A DNA stretch of 64,000 nucleotides from Myxocyprinus asiaticus (GCF_019703515.2 NC_059372.1:14836492-14900491), one strand, 5' to 3'. Positions 1 through 13,500 are shown, counted from the stretch's first letter. Notes: generated by a model from the sequence alone, not told the origin. Program-made: numbers and translations.

Positions 1-69
1 GAAAGAGACAGACAGACAGACAGATAGATAAAGAGACAGACAGACAGACAGACCGATCGACAAACAGAG

Positions 70-107
<38 letters not shown>

Positions 108-276
108 GTAGATAAAGAGACAGACAGACCGACGACAAACAGATAGATAGATAGAGATGGATAGACAGATAGACATAGATAAAGAGGCAGACAGATAGGC
201 AGGCAGGCAGACAGACAGACAGACAGTCAGTCAGACAGACAGATAGATAGATAGATAAAGAGACAGACAGACAGAC

Positions 277-307
<31 letters not shown>

Positions 308-340
308 TAGATAAAGAGACAGACCGACCGACTGACAAAC

Positions 341-390
<50 letters not shown>

Positions 391-496
391 AGAGACAGAC
401 AGACAGACAGATAGACAGACAGATAGATAGATAGATAGACAGAAAGGCAGGCAGGCAGACAGACAGACAGACAGATATACAGACAGACAGACAGAC

Positions 497-558
<62 letters not shown>

Positions 559-584
559 AGAGACAGACAGACAGACAGACAGAC

Positions 585-634
<50 letters not shown>

Positions 635-740
635 GAGACAGACAGACACAGACAGATAGATAGATAGATAGATAAATAAAGAGACAGAAAGACAGACAGA
701 CAGGCAGGCAGACAGACAGATAAAGAGACAGACAGATATT
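1..740. repeat. GATA/GACA tetranucleotide repeat tract
   Basis: Almost the whole stretch is interleaved runs of gata and gaca, with short breaks such as aaagagacagac. Both strands can be read open for long distances only because the period does not create stops, so the long Ser/Leu/Tyr/Ile-rich reading frame on the minus strand (227-847) is an artefact. The left end is cut by the window edge, so the full tract is longer. GATA/GACA arrays are the classical Bkm-type simple repeats of vertebrates. Confidence 0.97.
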
Positions 741-3203
741 TTCACATTTTCAGTTTTCCATTGAAAAAACCTAAACCATCTGACATTTGATTTTTCTACA
801 GAAGAGTCTTTTTGAATAAACTGATTAAATTGCCCCTGCACACACATTCCCTGTCCTGTAGGCGCAGAAGCATCTCAGACGCACAGACAGTCTCCATCCG
901 CTCAGGAAGACAAATCAGTCAGTTCTCAGATCATTGCAGGTTATCACATTCTAGTGTTATCCAGGTTATCGAATCAAACGTTGGATGAATACAGCTTTCC
1001 ACCGGACGCAGGTATCAAAGTCTTATTGAGAGATACCTTTTAATCTTTTATAAATAACAACTGTTTAAATTGCCAGAGAGTAGCATACTGGAGATGATGA
1101 AGGCATACACATACATGAATCATGTAGGCATCAAGGTGTTATATGATGTAAACAGCGTTTACATGACGTTAGAATGGATTAAAAAAAAAAAAAAAATAGA
1201 ATCTGTACTGTGACATTTAAAGATGTGTATATACATTTTTTGACCTAATAGCTGCTCAGCATGCGTCAGCTAGTCAGATTCAATGCTAGTTAGCCATGCT
1301 AGCTTCATAGCATCCGCGCAGACTCTTTAAATGTTGTCCTTTGGGTGGTTTCACAGGGAATACGAGACGTTTGGGACACTTTCGAAAGAAGTGAATACTG
1401 CGCAGAAAACCTGTTGTTGTAATGATCTTATGGATTGTTTTTGTAAATCTGCGTTAGCGAGCTGGCTAATGCTAGACGCTTCAATCTCTTGCTCAATCAC
1501 ATCCACAGACCTGTGTTTCAGGTTGGCAAGCGTGAATTTAATTCCCCTGTTTATGGTCGGGGGTTTTAAACTTCCAAAAGGTTTTTACAGCTGCGCTGCC
1601 CTATCTGTTTGGCTAATTACTAAATGTGTGTTGGCAGAAGTTTACTGGAGATGGTTCACAGACTGAGTGTCTAAAGCCTGCATGAAATATTTATTTGTCC
1701 TGTTAAGATTGCATTACTTATGTTATTAATCATTTCCATTTTGCATTGTGTAATGGCTTGGTTTAAATGCCCACATCAGTCCATTTAACATTAACCCCTC
1801 AATCCCCTTTTTATCCTAGTTTACTTTTTGCAGAGCTACAGGGTCTGCCATGTTTGCAGACATAGGTTTGATCCAGAGACCTGTCTCCAGACATTCAGCT
1901 CAACACAATAGCCACCTATTTTGCAGGAAGAAACACCTGATATGTTTTCTTTTCTTCTGTTTTTCGTTTTAATATGATGATACTGGACAGAGCCTTCAGC
2001 GGCCTAAAGTGATGGCTGTTTAGAGGGACCCTCCTGATGACATCCGAAGGCCTCACACTATAGTAGATGTTTGTCAGACCTGTTATGTATTGAAGTGGTC
2101 CAAATATTAGGTAGATTAACTGTTTGCACTTATTTGATGAAACTAAAATATTTGTGTCTTTTGCATAACATATTTCACCGAAATGATGTGCTCTTGTTGA
2201 TTATGGAGCTGTGCCACTCCACCAGAGCTTTTCTGAATGAAAACATGGCTGTTTTAAAACTGAATTGTGTCATTTCTGTGCCACTAGAGTGTCACCAAAT
2301 GGAATTATAAGAATAATCATGGTTTTCATAAACATGTTTCCTGATCACATCCCCTGCCTTCCATTGGTATACAAAAAGATAGTCTTGCCCTAAATTCACA
2401 TGATTGGTTGAGCCAGTGTTCCTGGGTCAGCATGCTCAAAACAAAGCAATGTATTGATAGCCACAGAGCCACAGTGTTTACACTTTAAGGGGCAATCAAC
2501 CTACCAATGACTAGCATAAAGGCTAGTTATCTGTACATATTAAGCTGGGAAAGGAGAGAGAATTGTTATATAATTTTTTACACATTTCAGCTTTAAAGTA
2601 CCATTGCTGCAATGTGGGGTGAGGGGAGAACATTTTGAACCACCCACACTCTCACCCTCTGTCTGCTTAGACATGCTAAAATTAGGTCACCACCATCCTA
2701 CTGGGACACAACAGCACCCCTCCCAGAACTGTTATGAATCGGAAGAGATGCAGAAAGATGCTGTGGCTACACAATGCAGCCTCCTCTTTGATTTTACATT
2801 AGTACCAGTATTTGGCACTGTCTGGAGAATTGATCTGTTTATTAACCTGCCTCATGTTTTATGTCTTGCCATTCCAAAGGGAAATTTAGTGCTGTTAGCA
2901 CTCTTACAACAAATATGTCTAATCCCCGCTGACCAAATCTGCTTTGTTTTCATTGCTACGAATAAGCTATCTACAGTGGTGGACGTCATACCTGCCAACC
3001 TGAAAATACAAGCTATTGTGATTGCATTATTATCCAATTTGGAACTTGGTTGAGGCAAACCAAAATGTGAAATTACTCATAAGTGTGACACCGGTGCAAA
3101 AAACAGCTTCACATTATGTAACATGAGTTTAAAGCTCAAAGTAAAACTAGTATAATAAAATGGATAGTTGCAACTATAAATAAAGACTGGGTGAGCCACA
3201 TTC
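741..3203. other. Intergenic DNA without a recognised gene
   Basis: AT-rich sequence with many stops on both strands. Open frames at 1331-1666 and 2604-3053 have no recognisable domain, no convincing splice-site context and no gene-like composition. The part near 850-1700 could in principle hold an upstream noncoding exon of rnf41, but nothing in the sequence proves it. Confidence 0.6.
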
Positions 3204-4628
3204 TACGGTGGCTGTGAAGTGCAAAACAATAAATCTAAAAACACAACGGCAAATCCAAAGACAAAATAACAATTCAGAAGCACATCAACAAATCATTAAA
3301 CGCAACGGCAAATCAGAAAACACAACACCAAATCTAGAAACAAAACAAGTTAGAAAACACAAAAGCAATTCAGTTGAAACGGAAAGGGTATGTACCATAG
3401 CTTCTCACCTGATTGGCTGTGGGGAGAATACCTAGTCATTTCCTCAGGACTGGTTCTCTGCCCACTTGTGTGATTATTTCAAAATTCATTCCAAATGCTC
3501 AATTACTGAAAATTGTGTGTGGTTTGTCGCTCAGTAAAACACAGGGGCGGATTTAGGCATGGGCGACATGGGCAGTTGCCCAGGGCGGCATCTTGTGGAA
3601 CAACAATCTTGTTGTTGATGGGAGGCCCAACAACAAGATTGCCTGAGTAAGAACACTCAGAAGACCGGGGGGGGGGATACCAAGCGTTGGTACCCAAGCG
3701 TTCATTCAATTGACTTATTGTAACATAAAAATCACTTATTAAAAAAGCATTTTCACATTCTAAACGTTGCGGTAGACTGCTGGCGTGATGGATCACTTTA
3801 TACATTTGAAGCCAGCATGTCCAATTATGAGTACAGTGTTCAATTATTTTAGAAAAACAATTGCTGAAATTTAACCAAAATATTATTTTCATATTGTAAA
3901 GGTTGTAGAAGGTTGCTATTAGAAATGCTGATTTACTCTGGTGAGATTTTCACAGGATGTGGAATGATACATATACTGTATTTAATTGTTTTTATTATTA
4001 GTTTTATTTAAAAAAAAAAAAAAAATGTTAGTCATTCACACCATTGGCAGCCTGCTACAACCTTTGTAATGTACAAATTACATCTTGATGAATTTTAGTG
4101 TTTTTTGTTTTTTATTTCTAAAATAATTGAATACTGTATCCATATAATTAGATATACTTGGAAAATCTTATCAATTGGCAGCAACTGGAACCTTTATATT
4201 TTTTTTTAAACAAAAGTGTTTTTTAAGTTAGAACATGCAAATTGAATGAATGCTTGGATGCAGTAACATTTTAGCACAGTTTGTGGACTTTAAGACGGTC
4301 CCTTACACAGTAGATGAACCATGAGACCATAGATGAACATCCTACCTAAAACTAACTTTTCCTGCTTGCTGTTATTACTCTCTGTGCTATAAAGTTTCCT
4401 GTTACTGTTTTCCAGAGAGAGAAAACACTCCAAATTATTTAGTTTTTCAGTAAGTGAACTTTTGGCATGGATTTTGATATTATCAGTGAAACAATCCTGA
4501 AGAAAGGACTAGGTCTCTTTCACACATCCAATCAGGTGAGAAGCTATGGTACCTACCCTTTCCATTTCGACTGAATTGCTGTTGTGTTTTTTGTCTTACC
4601 ATTGTGTTTTCACTTCACGGCCACCATA
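3204..4628. mobile_element. Non-autonomous DNA transposon bounded by long inverted repeats
   Basis: The left end (tacggtggctgtgaagtg) is matched in inverted form by the right end (cacttcacggccaccata). The similarity continues inward through the acacaacagcaattcagt, ggaaagggtaggtaccatag and cttctcacctgattgg blocks, seen at about 3360-3425 and inverted at 4525-4590. The left arm also carries loose repeats of aacacaacggcaaatc. No transposase frame is visible. The middle (from about 3540, ggggcggatttaggcatggg) looks like a second, nested insertion. The superfamily is not identified. Confidence 0.7.
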
Positions 4629-4690
4629 ACATACAAAGCTGTTGTAAACTAGCCAGTATACATACAGCACTGACCACACATCAGTTGAAG

Positions 4691-5279
4691 TTAAGGGAAT
4701 GTTTCGGGTTCAATACAAGTTAAGCTTAATCAACAATATTTTGGGATAAATTTGATCACCACAAAAAATAATTTTGACTTGTCCCTCCTTTTCTTAAAAA
4801 AAGCTAAAATCTGGGTTCCAGTGAGGCACTAGGAGTGAATGGGGCCAATCGGAAACATTAAAATACTCACTCTTTCAAAAGTATAGACACGATATAAACA
4901 GTGTGCATGTTAACATGATTTTAGTGCAATAAAATCGCTTTTTGATCTTTTCTGTGACAATGTCAACAAACCCTAAAATGACTGAAAAAAATTACAATGT
5001 AAAAAAATTTACAGCTCAAATAGTACATGAGTTTTAACAGAAGAATTAATGTAACTTCTTTTATAAAATTATAAGCTTCACATTTCTGCCTTTAAACTCT
5101 CCAGAAATGGGCCCCATTCACTTTTATTGTAAATGCCTTACTGTAAACTCAATTTGTGCTTTTTATTTTTTAAAGAAAAGCACAGACGAGTCTAAATAAT
5201 TTTTTGTGGTAATCAACATTATGCCAGAAATACTGTCGATTGAGCTTAACTTGTATTGAAACCGGAGTATTGCTTTAAT
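4691..5279. mobile_element. Palindromic MITE (family B)
   Basis: The two ends are long imperfect inverted repeats of each other: the left has ggttcaatacaagttaagct followed by ccacaaaaaataatttt, and the right has the complement, aataattttttgtggtaatc then agcttaacttgtattgaaacc. Internal blocks such as ggccccattcactt and attcttctgttaaaa recur in other copies of the window: 60658-61270 is a full copy, and 7706-7876, 42555-42715 and 43332-43600 are fragments. No coding capacity is seen. Long-TIR foldback elements of this kind are common in cyprinid genomes. Confidence 0.78.
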
Positions 5280-5349
5280 ATTAATGCAATTTAATTTTAA
5301 TATTAATATACATTTTTGCTAGGCAAATGTAGACAAAGTAAACTCTTCC

Positions 5350-6453
5350 GCTTAAAGAGTTCATGTAATGAGGAATCAAAATTTCCTTGATATTTTGTCT
5401 TATAAGAGGTCATTATACTACAAAAACATACTGTAAGTTTCAAAACTCAAAACTTCCTCTCCAGTTCAAATAGAGCATTTATTGTTTCTACTCTGAAAAA
5501 CGACTCGTTTTGAAATAGGCTACATTGTAACGTCACAGTGCAGTGTTATTTGCATAGCCCTGCCTCCACAACATACCAAATCGTCGTGTTTGAATTGATA
5601 GAGCTGCAGAGGTACTTTAACTCTGAAGGTGATACTATTGTTACTGTAGTTTGCTTTTAACAAACAGAAATATTATTCATATGTAAGGTCCCCAGACATT
5701 GTTTTGTTTGGTTGTGGAAAAACTGCATCACTGCATAGCCTTCTGAAGGATACTAATGTTATGAAAGAGTGACGTTCCTGAAGGTGTCAGTGTGGGATTA
5801 TATGTTTTGTTTGGCACAAGGATTCTTTTGAGAACTGTTATGATTCAGACTTTGCAAAGAAATTTATATTGAAAAATGGAGCATGACAACTATATTGGAC
5901 ATGACAGTAATGCCGGTGAGTAACATTCAATATTAATGTTTCCATCTGTGTTTGTCTAATATGTAAGGAAATGTATAGTCAGCCGTTTTTATCGCAAAAT
6001 AAACCATGATCTGGAATCCCAACGTGGAGTGGATCATGCTTCTTACACGGTTACTTACCAAAGAAATTCATAATTGCTCACGAAATATAGATGTGAGATT
6101 ATTTTGTTATGTAATAAAAGCGTAACGTGGAGTGCAACGGAAAACAAAAGTGTAGTACAAGCTAGTGGCTGCGAACTGATCTGTCTTATATTAGCCAGGA
6201 TGACCGGCGACCATCCCGTATTTCCCATTACAAGGGATGCGTATTAAAGCGGCCACACTACAGAGGTGAACACCCGGGTGGACCGTCCATCAAGGTAGTT
6301 AGACAAGACTGATTTTCGCAAGAATGAGAACACGTTCTTAACATTGAGAAACACAGTGTTTCAGACAGAGGGCCAGAGACATGGTGGAAAATACTATATT
6401 ATGACAAGCAAGGAAAATAATAAAGAAAAAAAATGCATGACATGACCCTTTTA
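5350..6453. mobile_element. Probable non-autonomous transposon (family C)
   Basis: The left end reads agttcatgtaatgaggaatc and the right end reads as the complement of aaagggtcatgtcatgc, giving imperfect terminal inverted repeats. A related left arm recurs at 62909-63060 (gggtcatatcatgaggaatc, then a shared aactttcaaagctcaaaacctcc-like block). No transposase is recognisable inside. The exact borders are uncertain. Confidence 0.55.
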
Positions 6454-7705
6454 ACTTTGTAGCTAAAAAAACTACAACAAAAAATGTCCTCCTTGTCTTG
6501 ACTTGTTTAGGATGCATCCCACTCTGAATTTTTACATTGTTTTGTGTTTCTTCATCGCCCTGTCATGTGAATAATGTAAAAGCAGACCTTACCACTGGAA
6601 GCCACACCAGTGTTAATACTGTATAGCAAAATGTCTATCAGTTTACTCATTTTTACCATCTTACAATATAATATACCATCATACTTCCAAGCCCTATGGT
6701 TGGGTGTGCCTGTTGCACATGTGGCTTGTTTTCGTATGTCATCAACCTCATAAATGAGCTGGCATCTTAATTTAATTGTGGCGCATCAAGTCATTAATGG
6801 GTTTGGATTGCTACTCCAGAGAGAAAGTGGGTGGAAAAAGCATCTTGATAAGCTTGAATGATGATAATGTGTAGTATACAAAAAACCTCTTTAAGTAGGG
6901 AATGAACTAAGTGAAAGTAAACATCATGTCACTGATCTGGCTGAAGCTTCCAGGAAATCCTTAGGAAAATGTTTCATACAGGCTTTTTGAATCTTAATTA
7001 AAGTGAATCAAAATAAATAGCATTGTACTGATTGAATCGTAATGGATGCATCCTGTTTTGCTTTCTCTCCTTAAGGGGATGGTTCATTTTGCTTTGTAAG
7101 GAAAATCATCTTGTCAACCTGACACATGAGGATGACCCCTTGTAGAGGAATCATGAGGGCGGCGCTTTAGTGAGGTATGTGAGTTTCACCTGATATATTG
7201 GCAGATACAACATTCATGTGACTATACATCATATAATTGCTCAAATCATGAATACTTAATAGATGATAATGCATTTTATCAATGTTTATCCCTTTTACTC
7301 TGTGGTAATAAAAGGTCTGCTTGCCCTCAGCTCTCAATAGCACTAATGTAATCCTAGATTAGTGTCAGTTTAGTAGGATTGTCACAATACCAAAATTTCA
7401 GAAGGCTAACCAATACCAATTAAATTTCACTGTTTTTGATACCAATTTCGATACCACAGCAAGAACTAATAAGAGATTGAAAATCTTTATTAAAAAGTTA
7501 AATATTAATATAAATATTTCAAATTTCAGTTAAACAGTGACATGTAGCTTTTAGGTATTTCTCATATAAGTAAATATTGCTTTAAGTTTTCAAGTAATTA
7601 TTCAAGTACACAGTAAAACATTAATAAAGAAAAAAATTACAATAAAAAAAAAAGGAAAAATATAGTTGAAAGATCTACCTGCCTGTAAATCAAATTAACT
7701 GTACA
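6454..7705. other. Intergenic DNA, no gene seen
   Basis: AT-rich sequence with frequent stops. A block near 7380-7450 with repeated gataccaatttcgatacca motifs resembles the end of a decayed hAT-type element, but no partner end could be placed. No exon or RNA gene is supported. Confidence 0.5.
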
Positions 7706-7876
7706 GTTTCTTTATATTCACTTCCATTGTAAGTGCCTCACTGTTACCTTAATTTTTGGATTTTTTTAAAGATAAAGAGGGACAAATCAAAATTAATTTG
7801 TGGTATTCAACATTGTGTCACAAATGCTGTCAATTGAGCTTAACTTGTATTGAACCCGGAATATTCCTTTTAATAG
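7706..7876. repeat. Right-arm fragment of family B MITE
   Basis: Contains cttccattgtaagtgcctca, then tttgtggtattcaacattgt, and ends with gagcttaacttgtattgaacccggaatattcctttt. This matches the right arm of the full copy at 4691-5279. The left arm is absent or too decayed to see. Confidence 0.7.
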
Positions 7877-7886
7877 TAGTGCGCTA

Positions 7887-9525
7887 TAGATGTCTGCACC
7901 GGCCTAAAAATGAAACCAGAACCCAACCCGAGAACGTGTGGCCCGACCCTACCCGGCCCGAGTGATGCTGTCAGATTTTAAGACCAAACCCGAAATCGCT
8001 TGCTATCTAATTTCTTCTCCTAGCAAGTACTGTTGCAATAGGCTGTATTTTATGTAAGCATATAGGCAACATTCATAACAGTACTAAAACGGTGAGCATA
8101 CACAGTTTTAACAAGGCACAGCAGCCACATAGTACACTAGAGCAGAAGGGGAAAAAAGCATTGACTTACCGTTTATTTGCTGAAATTTCACTTGGTGCAG
8201 AACAATCTGGAATAATATGAAACACTGCAACAGTCCCCTCTATGCAGCCTGAACTTGTTCTGATTGTTAAATCTTTGTGACAAATGCGCTGAAAACAGTC
8301 TAGACGCAGCTCAAAGAATGAAACCGAGCGCAGCTGTCTCAACATTCATTCAACAAAAATTGAATTTCTTTTTATCTTGACATGGTGTTTAAAATGTGCC
8401 GGTCCTGCACGAGATGCCGAAGAAAAGCGAGACATGGTGTAAATGTCAAAAACATTTGTCCAGCATGTGTTTACTTAGGAAAAAATGGGAAAACAACAGA
8501 CGCGCGCAAAAACACATTCGGTGTGAACAGCCCCTAAAGGCCGAAACATGCTTCATGAAAGTACACAATCTCAAGACACGAGCGTATGGCCAATGCGTGG
8601 TCCTGTTGTAAAACATTCCGTGTGCTCTTGCGTTGCGCTGGCAGTTACAAACCTCAGACCACAAGAGGGCAATAGATTTTTTAGGCATGACCACGAAACC
8701 GGTGCTGTGTCCGAAACCAGTATGTTATAGCTCCATGTCCGAAACCAGGAAAATGCTGCCTTCGGAGGCTGTATATAGAGGCAGGATGAAAATAAGGTGC
8801 TTTTCCAACTGTTCGGAGACCAGTTTCCTTAAGAGTTCCATTCATTCAAAACAGCTGTCAGTTAAGCCATTAACTGATTAGGCAGCAAGTCCGCTGCCTA
8901 CGTTTTCGGGTGCAGCCTGGATGTGGTAGATGACTCGATAGTTGAGGAGTGGGGAGAGACACGGAGAAAAAACAAGTTCTTTGAATGGGCTGGGGACAAA
9001 AAGTTGTATATATTTTTTGAAAAGATTTAACTCAAACTGCTGCCCGAGTCTGCCATGACAGTTGCTGATTGAAAGAAGAAAATCCGCTCTAGCGCCCCTT
9101 GCGGCAATGCTGGGAATGCAGCGTGTACTTGCATTGTGTTATGAATTGAGCACTGACACATTTCACAACGCAGTGATGCATGAAATCGAGCTTGCGTAGC
9201 AAGGTAAGTCTGCGTTCACGTTCTTGCGTAGAGTATGTTTGGGCCTTAACTCGTCCGTTTGCGCGTGTCTGTGAGTGAGAGCGCGTGTAATTTGAAAACC
9301 TTACGACTTCCATGACAAGACAGACAGTTGTGTAATATGAACGGTACCACAATCCGACGTCTTTGAAAGTCGTGTAGTGTGTAGGAGGCATAAGCCTGTT
9401 AATTTTTTCATTCATACAAACCCGACCTGAACCCGAAGTCCTACTTGAAAAACTTACTCGAACCCAGCCTGAAACCCATCGGGTTCTCGGGTCCCGTTGG
9501 GCCTGGGTCGGGTTGCAGACCTCTA
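7887..9525. mobile_element. hAT-type non-autonomous element with 8-bp target duplication
   Basis: The left end starts tagatgtctgcaccggcc and the right end, read in reverse, starts tagaggtctgcaacccgacc, both followed by cccgac/gggtt-rich sequence. Flanking 8-mers are gtgcgcta at 7879-7886 and gtgcgctg at 9526-9533 (7 of 8 identical), the duplication size typical of hAT elements. No hAT transposase frame is visible. A second inverted-repeat pair inside (about 8533-8600, aaggccgaaacatgc, against about 9170-9248, gcatgtttgggcctt-like) suggests another nested element. Confidence 0.75.
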
Positions 9526-9533
9526 GTGCGCTG

Positions 9534-10159
9534 ACAATCCTAATGCAATCCCCAGGCCTCTGAAAATGATCTCCAATTATGCTGCGTTATTGGGTGCTCT
9601 TCCACACGCTGGGCCCACATTGCTTTAACAGAACATCAGTAATCCCATACCAACGCACCCTAATACACACACTCAAAAACACACAGCTATTGCTGCTTTT
9701 GCCTTGAAGACCTAGTGTCTCTACAAAGAAAAAAGATAAGGTCACCTTTGTACATGAAATGCGATCATGTTACATCTGTATTGTACTAGGACATTGAGTG
9801 CTTCCATGTTCATCTCAAAGTGCCATGTGCATTAAACCTCTATCAGTTTACTCTTCACAGTGTTTTCTAAGAATAATTGTTGTACGGACTCAATAAAAAG
9901 ACAAGATAAATGAGAATGAAAAAGTAATCCATAAGATTATAAAGCAATAAGTAACACTTGTATTTCATTCAGTTCCAAAATGTATAGATAAAAAATAATG
10001 GATCATATTTTACTCAATATTTGAGTGTGCTATGTATTCTTTGTTTATTTGACACATCGTCACAAATTCAAACTTCAGACAGCTGAGTAAACCGCCAGAG
10101 TTCTCATTACCAACTCTTCCTGTTCCATATCAGATATTAAAGGGTTCTGGTAATGTGCC
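9534..10159. other. Region upstream of the rnf41 start codon
   Basis: This stretch probably holds the end of an upstream intron and the last part of the rnf41 5' UTR. A pyrimidine-containing stretch and catatcag at about 10127-10134 could be the acceptor of the exon carrying the start codon. No promoter motif could be assigned with confidence. Confidence 0.4.
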
Positions 10160-10249
10160 ATGGGGTACGACGTCACCAGGTTCCAAGGAGAGGTGGACGA
10201 GGATCTGTTGTGCCCTATCTGCAGCGGGGTGTTGGAGGAGCCAGTGCAG
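10160..10249 (+). CDS. rnf41: rnf41 coding exon 1 (start codon, first half of RING)
   Basis: Encodes residues 1-30, beginning MGYDVTRFQGEVDEDLLCPIC and ending EEPVQ. The donor is cag|gttcac. Phase 0. The RING finger is split by the following 1.3-kb intron. Confidence 0.95.
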
Positions 10250-10520
10250 GTTCACGTTTATTTTCATTCAACCTGAGCACCCTAGAACACAGAACTAGGG
10301 ATGTCATAAAGTATCAATATATCGATTACTGATCGGCATGCTATTTTATCGATATATATTTTTTTAGGCATTAATATATTAAAATTAGCTGACATTTAAA
10401 TTAGAAGCCCAATTTGCATGCTTTCCAACTCACTCAGTTGGCCTCTGGCGGAATAGCATTGGGAGACCAGAATTGGGTGATTTACTGAAGCCGATCATGG
10501 TCACGATCACACATACACAC

Positions 10521-10565
<45 letters not shown>

Positions 10566-13500
10566 ACGAGCTGAAGCGGCACAGGAGATGGTAGTCCAAA
10601 GTTACGAAAGTTCTTCAAGAATGAACAAAGTGACGATGAGCAGGTTAGTTTATGAAACTGGTGTATTTGTGCAAACTGAACGATTAGAAGTGGCGATGTT
10701 TGTTATGCAATTTCTCTGTATGTAGCCTTGAATAGGTATTTAATTCAAGCTGTCAAACCACAAAACTACATACTTGTAATGTGTAGGCTATATGAAAGAT
10801 ACAATAGATCATCCAATGATGGCTAAAGTAAATAATCTTTGTCCTTTGATAATGATTTGGGTCGAATTTAATGGAAAACTATGCGAGTTGCGCTCCGTGG
10901 CACTACAGAATGTTGACGCTGATCGTTGGTGGTTTGTGCGTACCTTTTGTAGAAAATTAATAATTGTTTTGAATTTTAGAATGCACCACGTTGTCCACCA
11001 GATGCGTCCGCTGCATGACCCCCTTCAATTTACATATATATGTTGGTAATAATTGGGAAAATCTTCCAATTATCGATTCGTAAAAAGGAATCGATCCCAA
11101 GCCTACAGAGAACACCTTGAGAAAGTGACAGAAGGAGAATGCTTTGCCTTCAACCTTTAGCCAGCAAGGGAGTTTGTGGTTCTCAGATATCATTACTCTG
11201 AGAATATATTGTCAATGAGTTTCACTGTTGCCAGTCTTTCTTAAAGCTGAAGTGTGTAATATCTAATGTAAATGCAAAAATAATGAATACCTGTATTTGG
11301 AATGAAATGCTCATCTACTGCATAGTGTGTATACACTGAATACTGCCTACTATTTAAAAAAAATAGTGATTGAAACAGAATGCAAAAATAAGTATTTTAA
11401 CATTGTATTTTTTTAATGTTTTTTTAATGTTTCCATCAATATTCTGAAATGTGCCACCTTGATAATCAACAAGAAGTCAATCTGTAGCAGCATGGAGTTC
11501 AAGTTACATCCTAATCAATCTGTTTATTCTATCAGGCCCCGCACTGTGAGCATGCCTTCTGCAATGCCTGCATCACACAGTGGTTTGCACAGCAGCAGAT
11601 CTGCCCTGTGGACCGCACTGTGGTGACTCTTGCCCATCTGCGACCTGTTCCCCGCATCATGCGTAACATGCTTTCTAAGCTACAGATCTCCTGTGACAAC
11701 TCCGGCTTTGGCTGCACCGCCACCCTGCGTCTTGACCAGCTACAGTCACACCTCAAGGACTGTCAGCACAACCCCAAACGACCCGTCACGTGTGAGGAAG
11801 GCTGCGGGTAAATGACTGAGGATGAGTGATTTATGTATTAATGCACTTGAAGGACTTGGAGTCCACCGTCTTCACCTTCTAGTTCTTTCCCACTAAGATT
11901 GAAAGCACAGCAATCTTTGGAGGGAATATATTTTATTAAACATTACCTCCCAGACACATCCAACTTGCTTTATTTTCTTCTCCAGGCTAGAAATGCCTAA
12001 GGATGAGATGCCCAACCACAACTGTATCAAACACCTACGCAGTGTAGTGCAACAACAGCAGACCAAGATTGCAGATCTGGAGAAGACTGCTGCTGAGCAC
12101 AAGCACCAACTTGCAGAGCAGGTCAGACCTGTATATTTTATATTTTATCAAGAGTCTGCTTGAAAGTGAAAGAAAAATTGTCATTGAAGAGTTCTTGTGA
12201 TGACGTCAGGATAAGTGTTGAATTAAAAACCTATTACAACTTGGATTTCACACACACAACAATTTTCTACATGTACATGATTTCTCGTTACAGAAACGTG
12301 ATATTCAGCTCCTGAAAGCTTACATGCGAGCAATTCGCAGTGCTAACCCTAACCTACAGAACCTGGAGGAGAGCATAGAATACAATGAAATTCTGGAGTG
12401 AGTGGTCTTTTATCTCTTATTCACTACATTTACATGGACAGAAAGCAGGGTTTCGGTTTACATGCACTGTATAAGTGGTATACTCTTTACTCCCGTATAC
12501 ATGCGGCTCGGTCAGTAAGCAGCTTTCTCCAGAGCAACTTAATTTCCCCACGACTCCTGTGTAAATAACAAATATGGCATCCGAGGAAGACTTCGCTATT
12601 TTATTCTCTGTTACTTCGCTTTATTCACAGATAATCCAGAGTTGTTGCTGTCTTTGTTTCCTTAACTTTCTATCACGACCTGCAGCAGAATTGCACTTCA
12701 ATAGCGGGGTTTTCCTCTTCCATAAAACTCTGGGATTCCTCTAATATATGAACGCATATTCGTGAATGAGAGGAACTGTCGATATTTTTTACATTGGTGT
12801 GTATAAATGGGTATTGGTTAAAGAGTGTGTACTTTTACCAGTGTACTCTCGGAAATGTTGAATTCTTTCCACTTTGTTGCCGTTAAGCTCCATCCTATGA
12901 CGTTTGTTATCCGGTCTGTTCACGCACATGCACACTCCTCAAAAACCTGTTAGATTGTTATGTGTTTACATGACCACATTAAGCCACACACTTTGGGAGA
13001 AACCTGGGTGTGTTAAACCGCTTTCTCTTAATCCCTTAAACGGCGTTAGGAAATCAGCGTTCATGTTTATATGACATTTCAGAAAGCCACTTTTTCTTAA
13101 GTGCATGTAAACATGGTTAATGTCTTTTAAGTCGACAAACAATCAAAATGCACCCGGTTTATTTTCTTAATTCACATTCTTGGACACATTGAAATGCTTT
13201 TGAGGATGAGCTTAAGCCTGAGTTCCCAGCAGGTTAAGGCTCAAATAAATATGGCCTGATTCTTATGACTAAAATATTATCCTCTCCACCATTGACTGCA
13301 TACTCTCATTCAGATCTGGCTACATTCTTGTATGAAACAACAATCAGTTCCTGATTGATGAATTTTACTCTGAAATGCATCACATTATGGAAGTAAAATG
13401 GGTTTCAAATGCAGAGTAACTTATAATTACTTACCATAATTAATAATCAGATGACTATCAAACTAACTACATTCGTTTGGCAAATAACAGGTGGGTTAAC

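Noticed and set aside
227..847. 206-residue minus-strand open frame rich in Ser, Leu, Tyr, Ile and Cys
   Set aside because: Produced by the GATA/GACA period. No codon-level signal other than the repeat.
2604..3053. 149-residue plus-strand open frame
   Set aside because: No recognised domain, odd composition and no splice or promoter context. Treated as chance.
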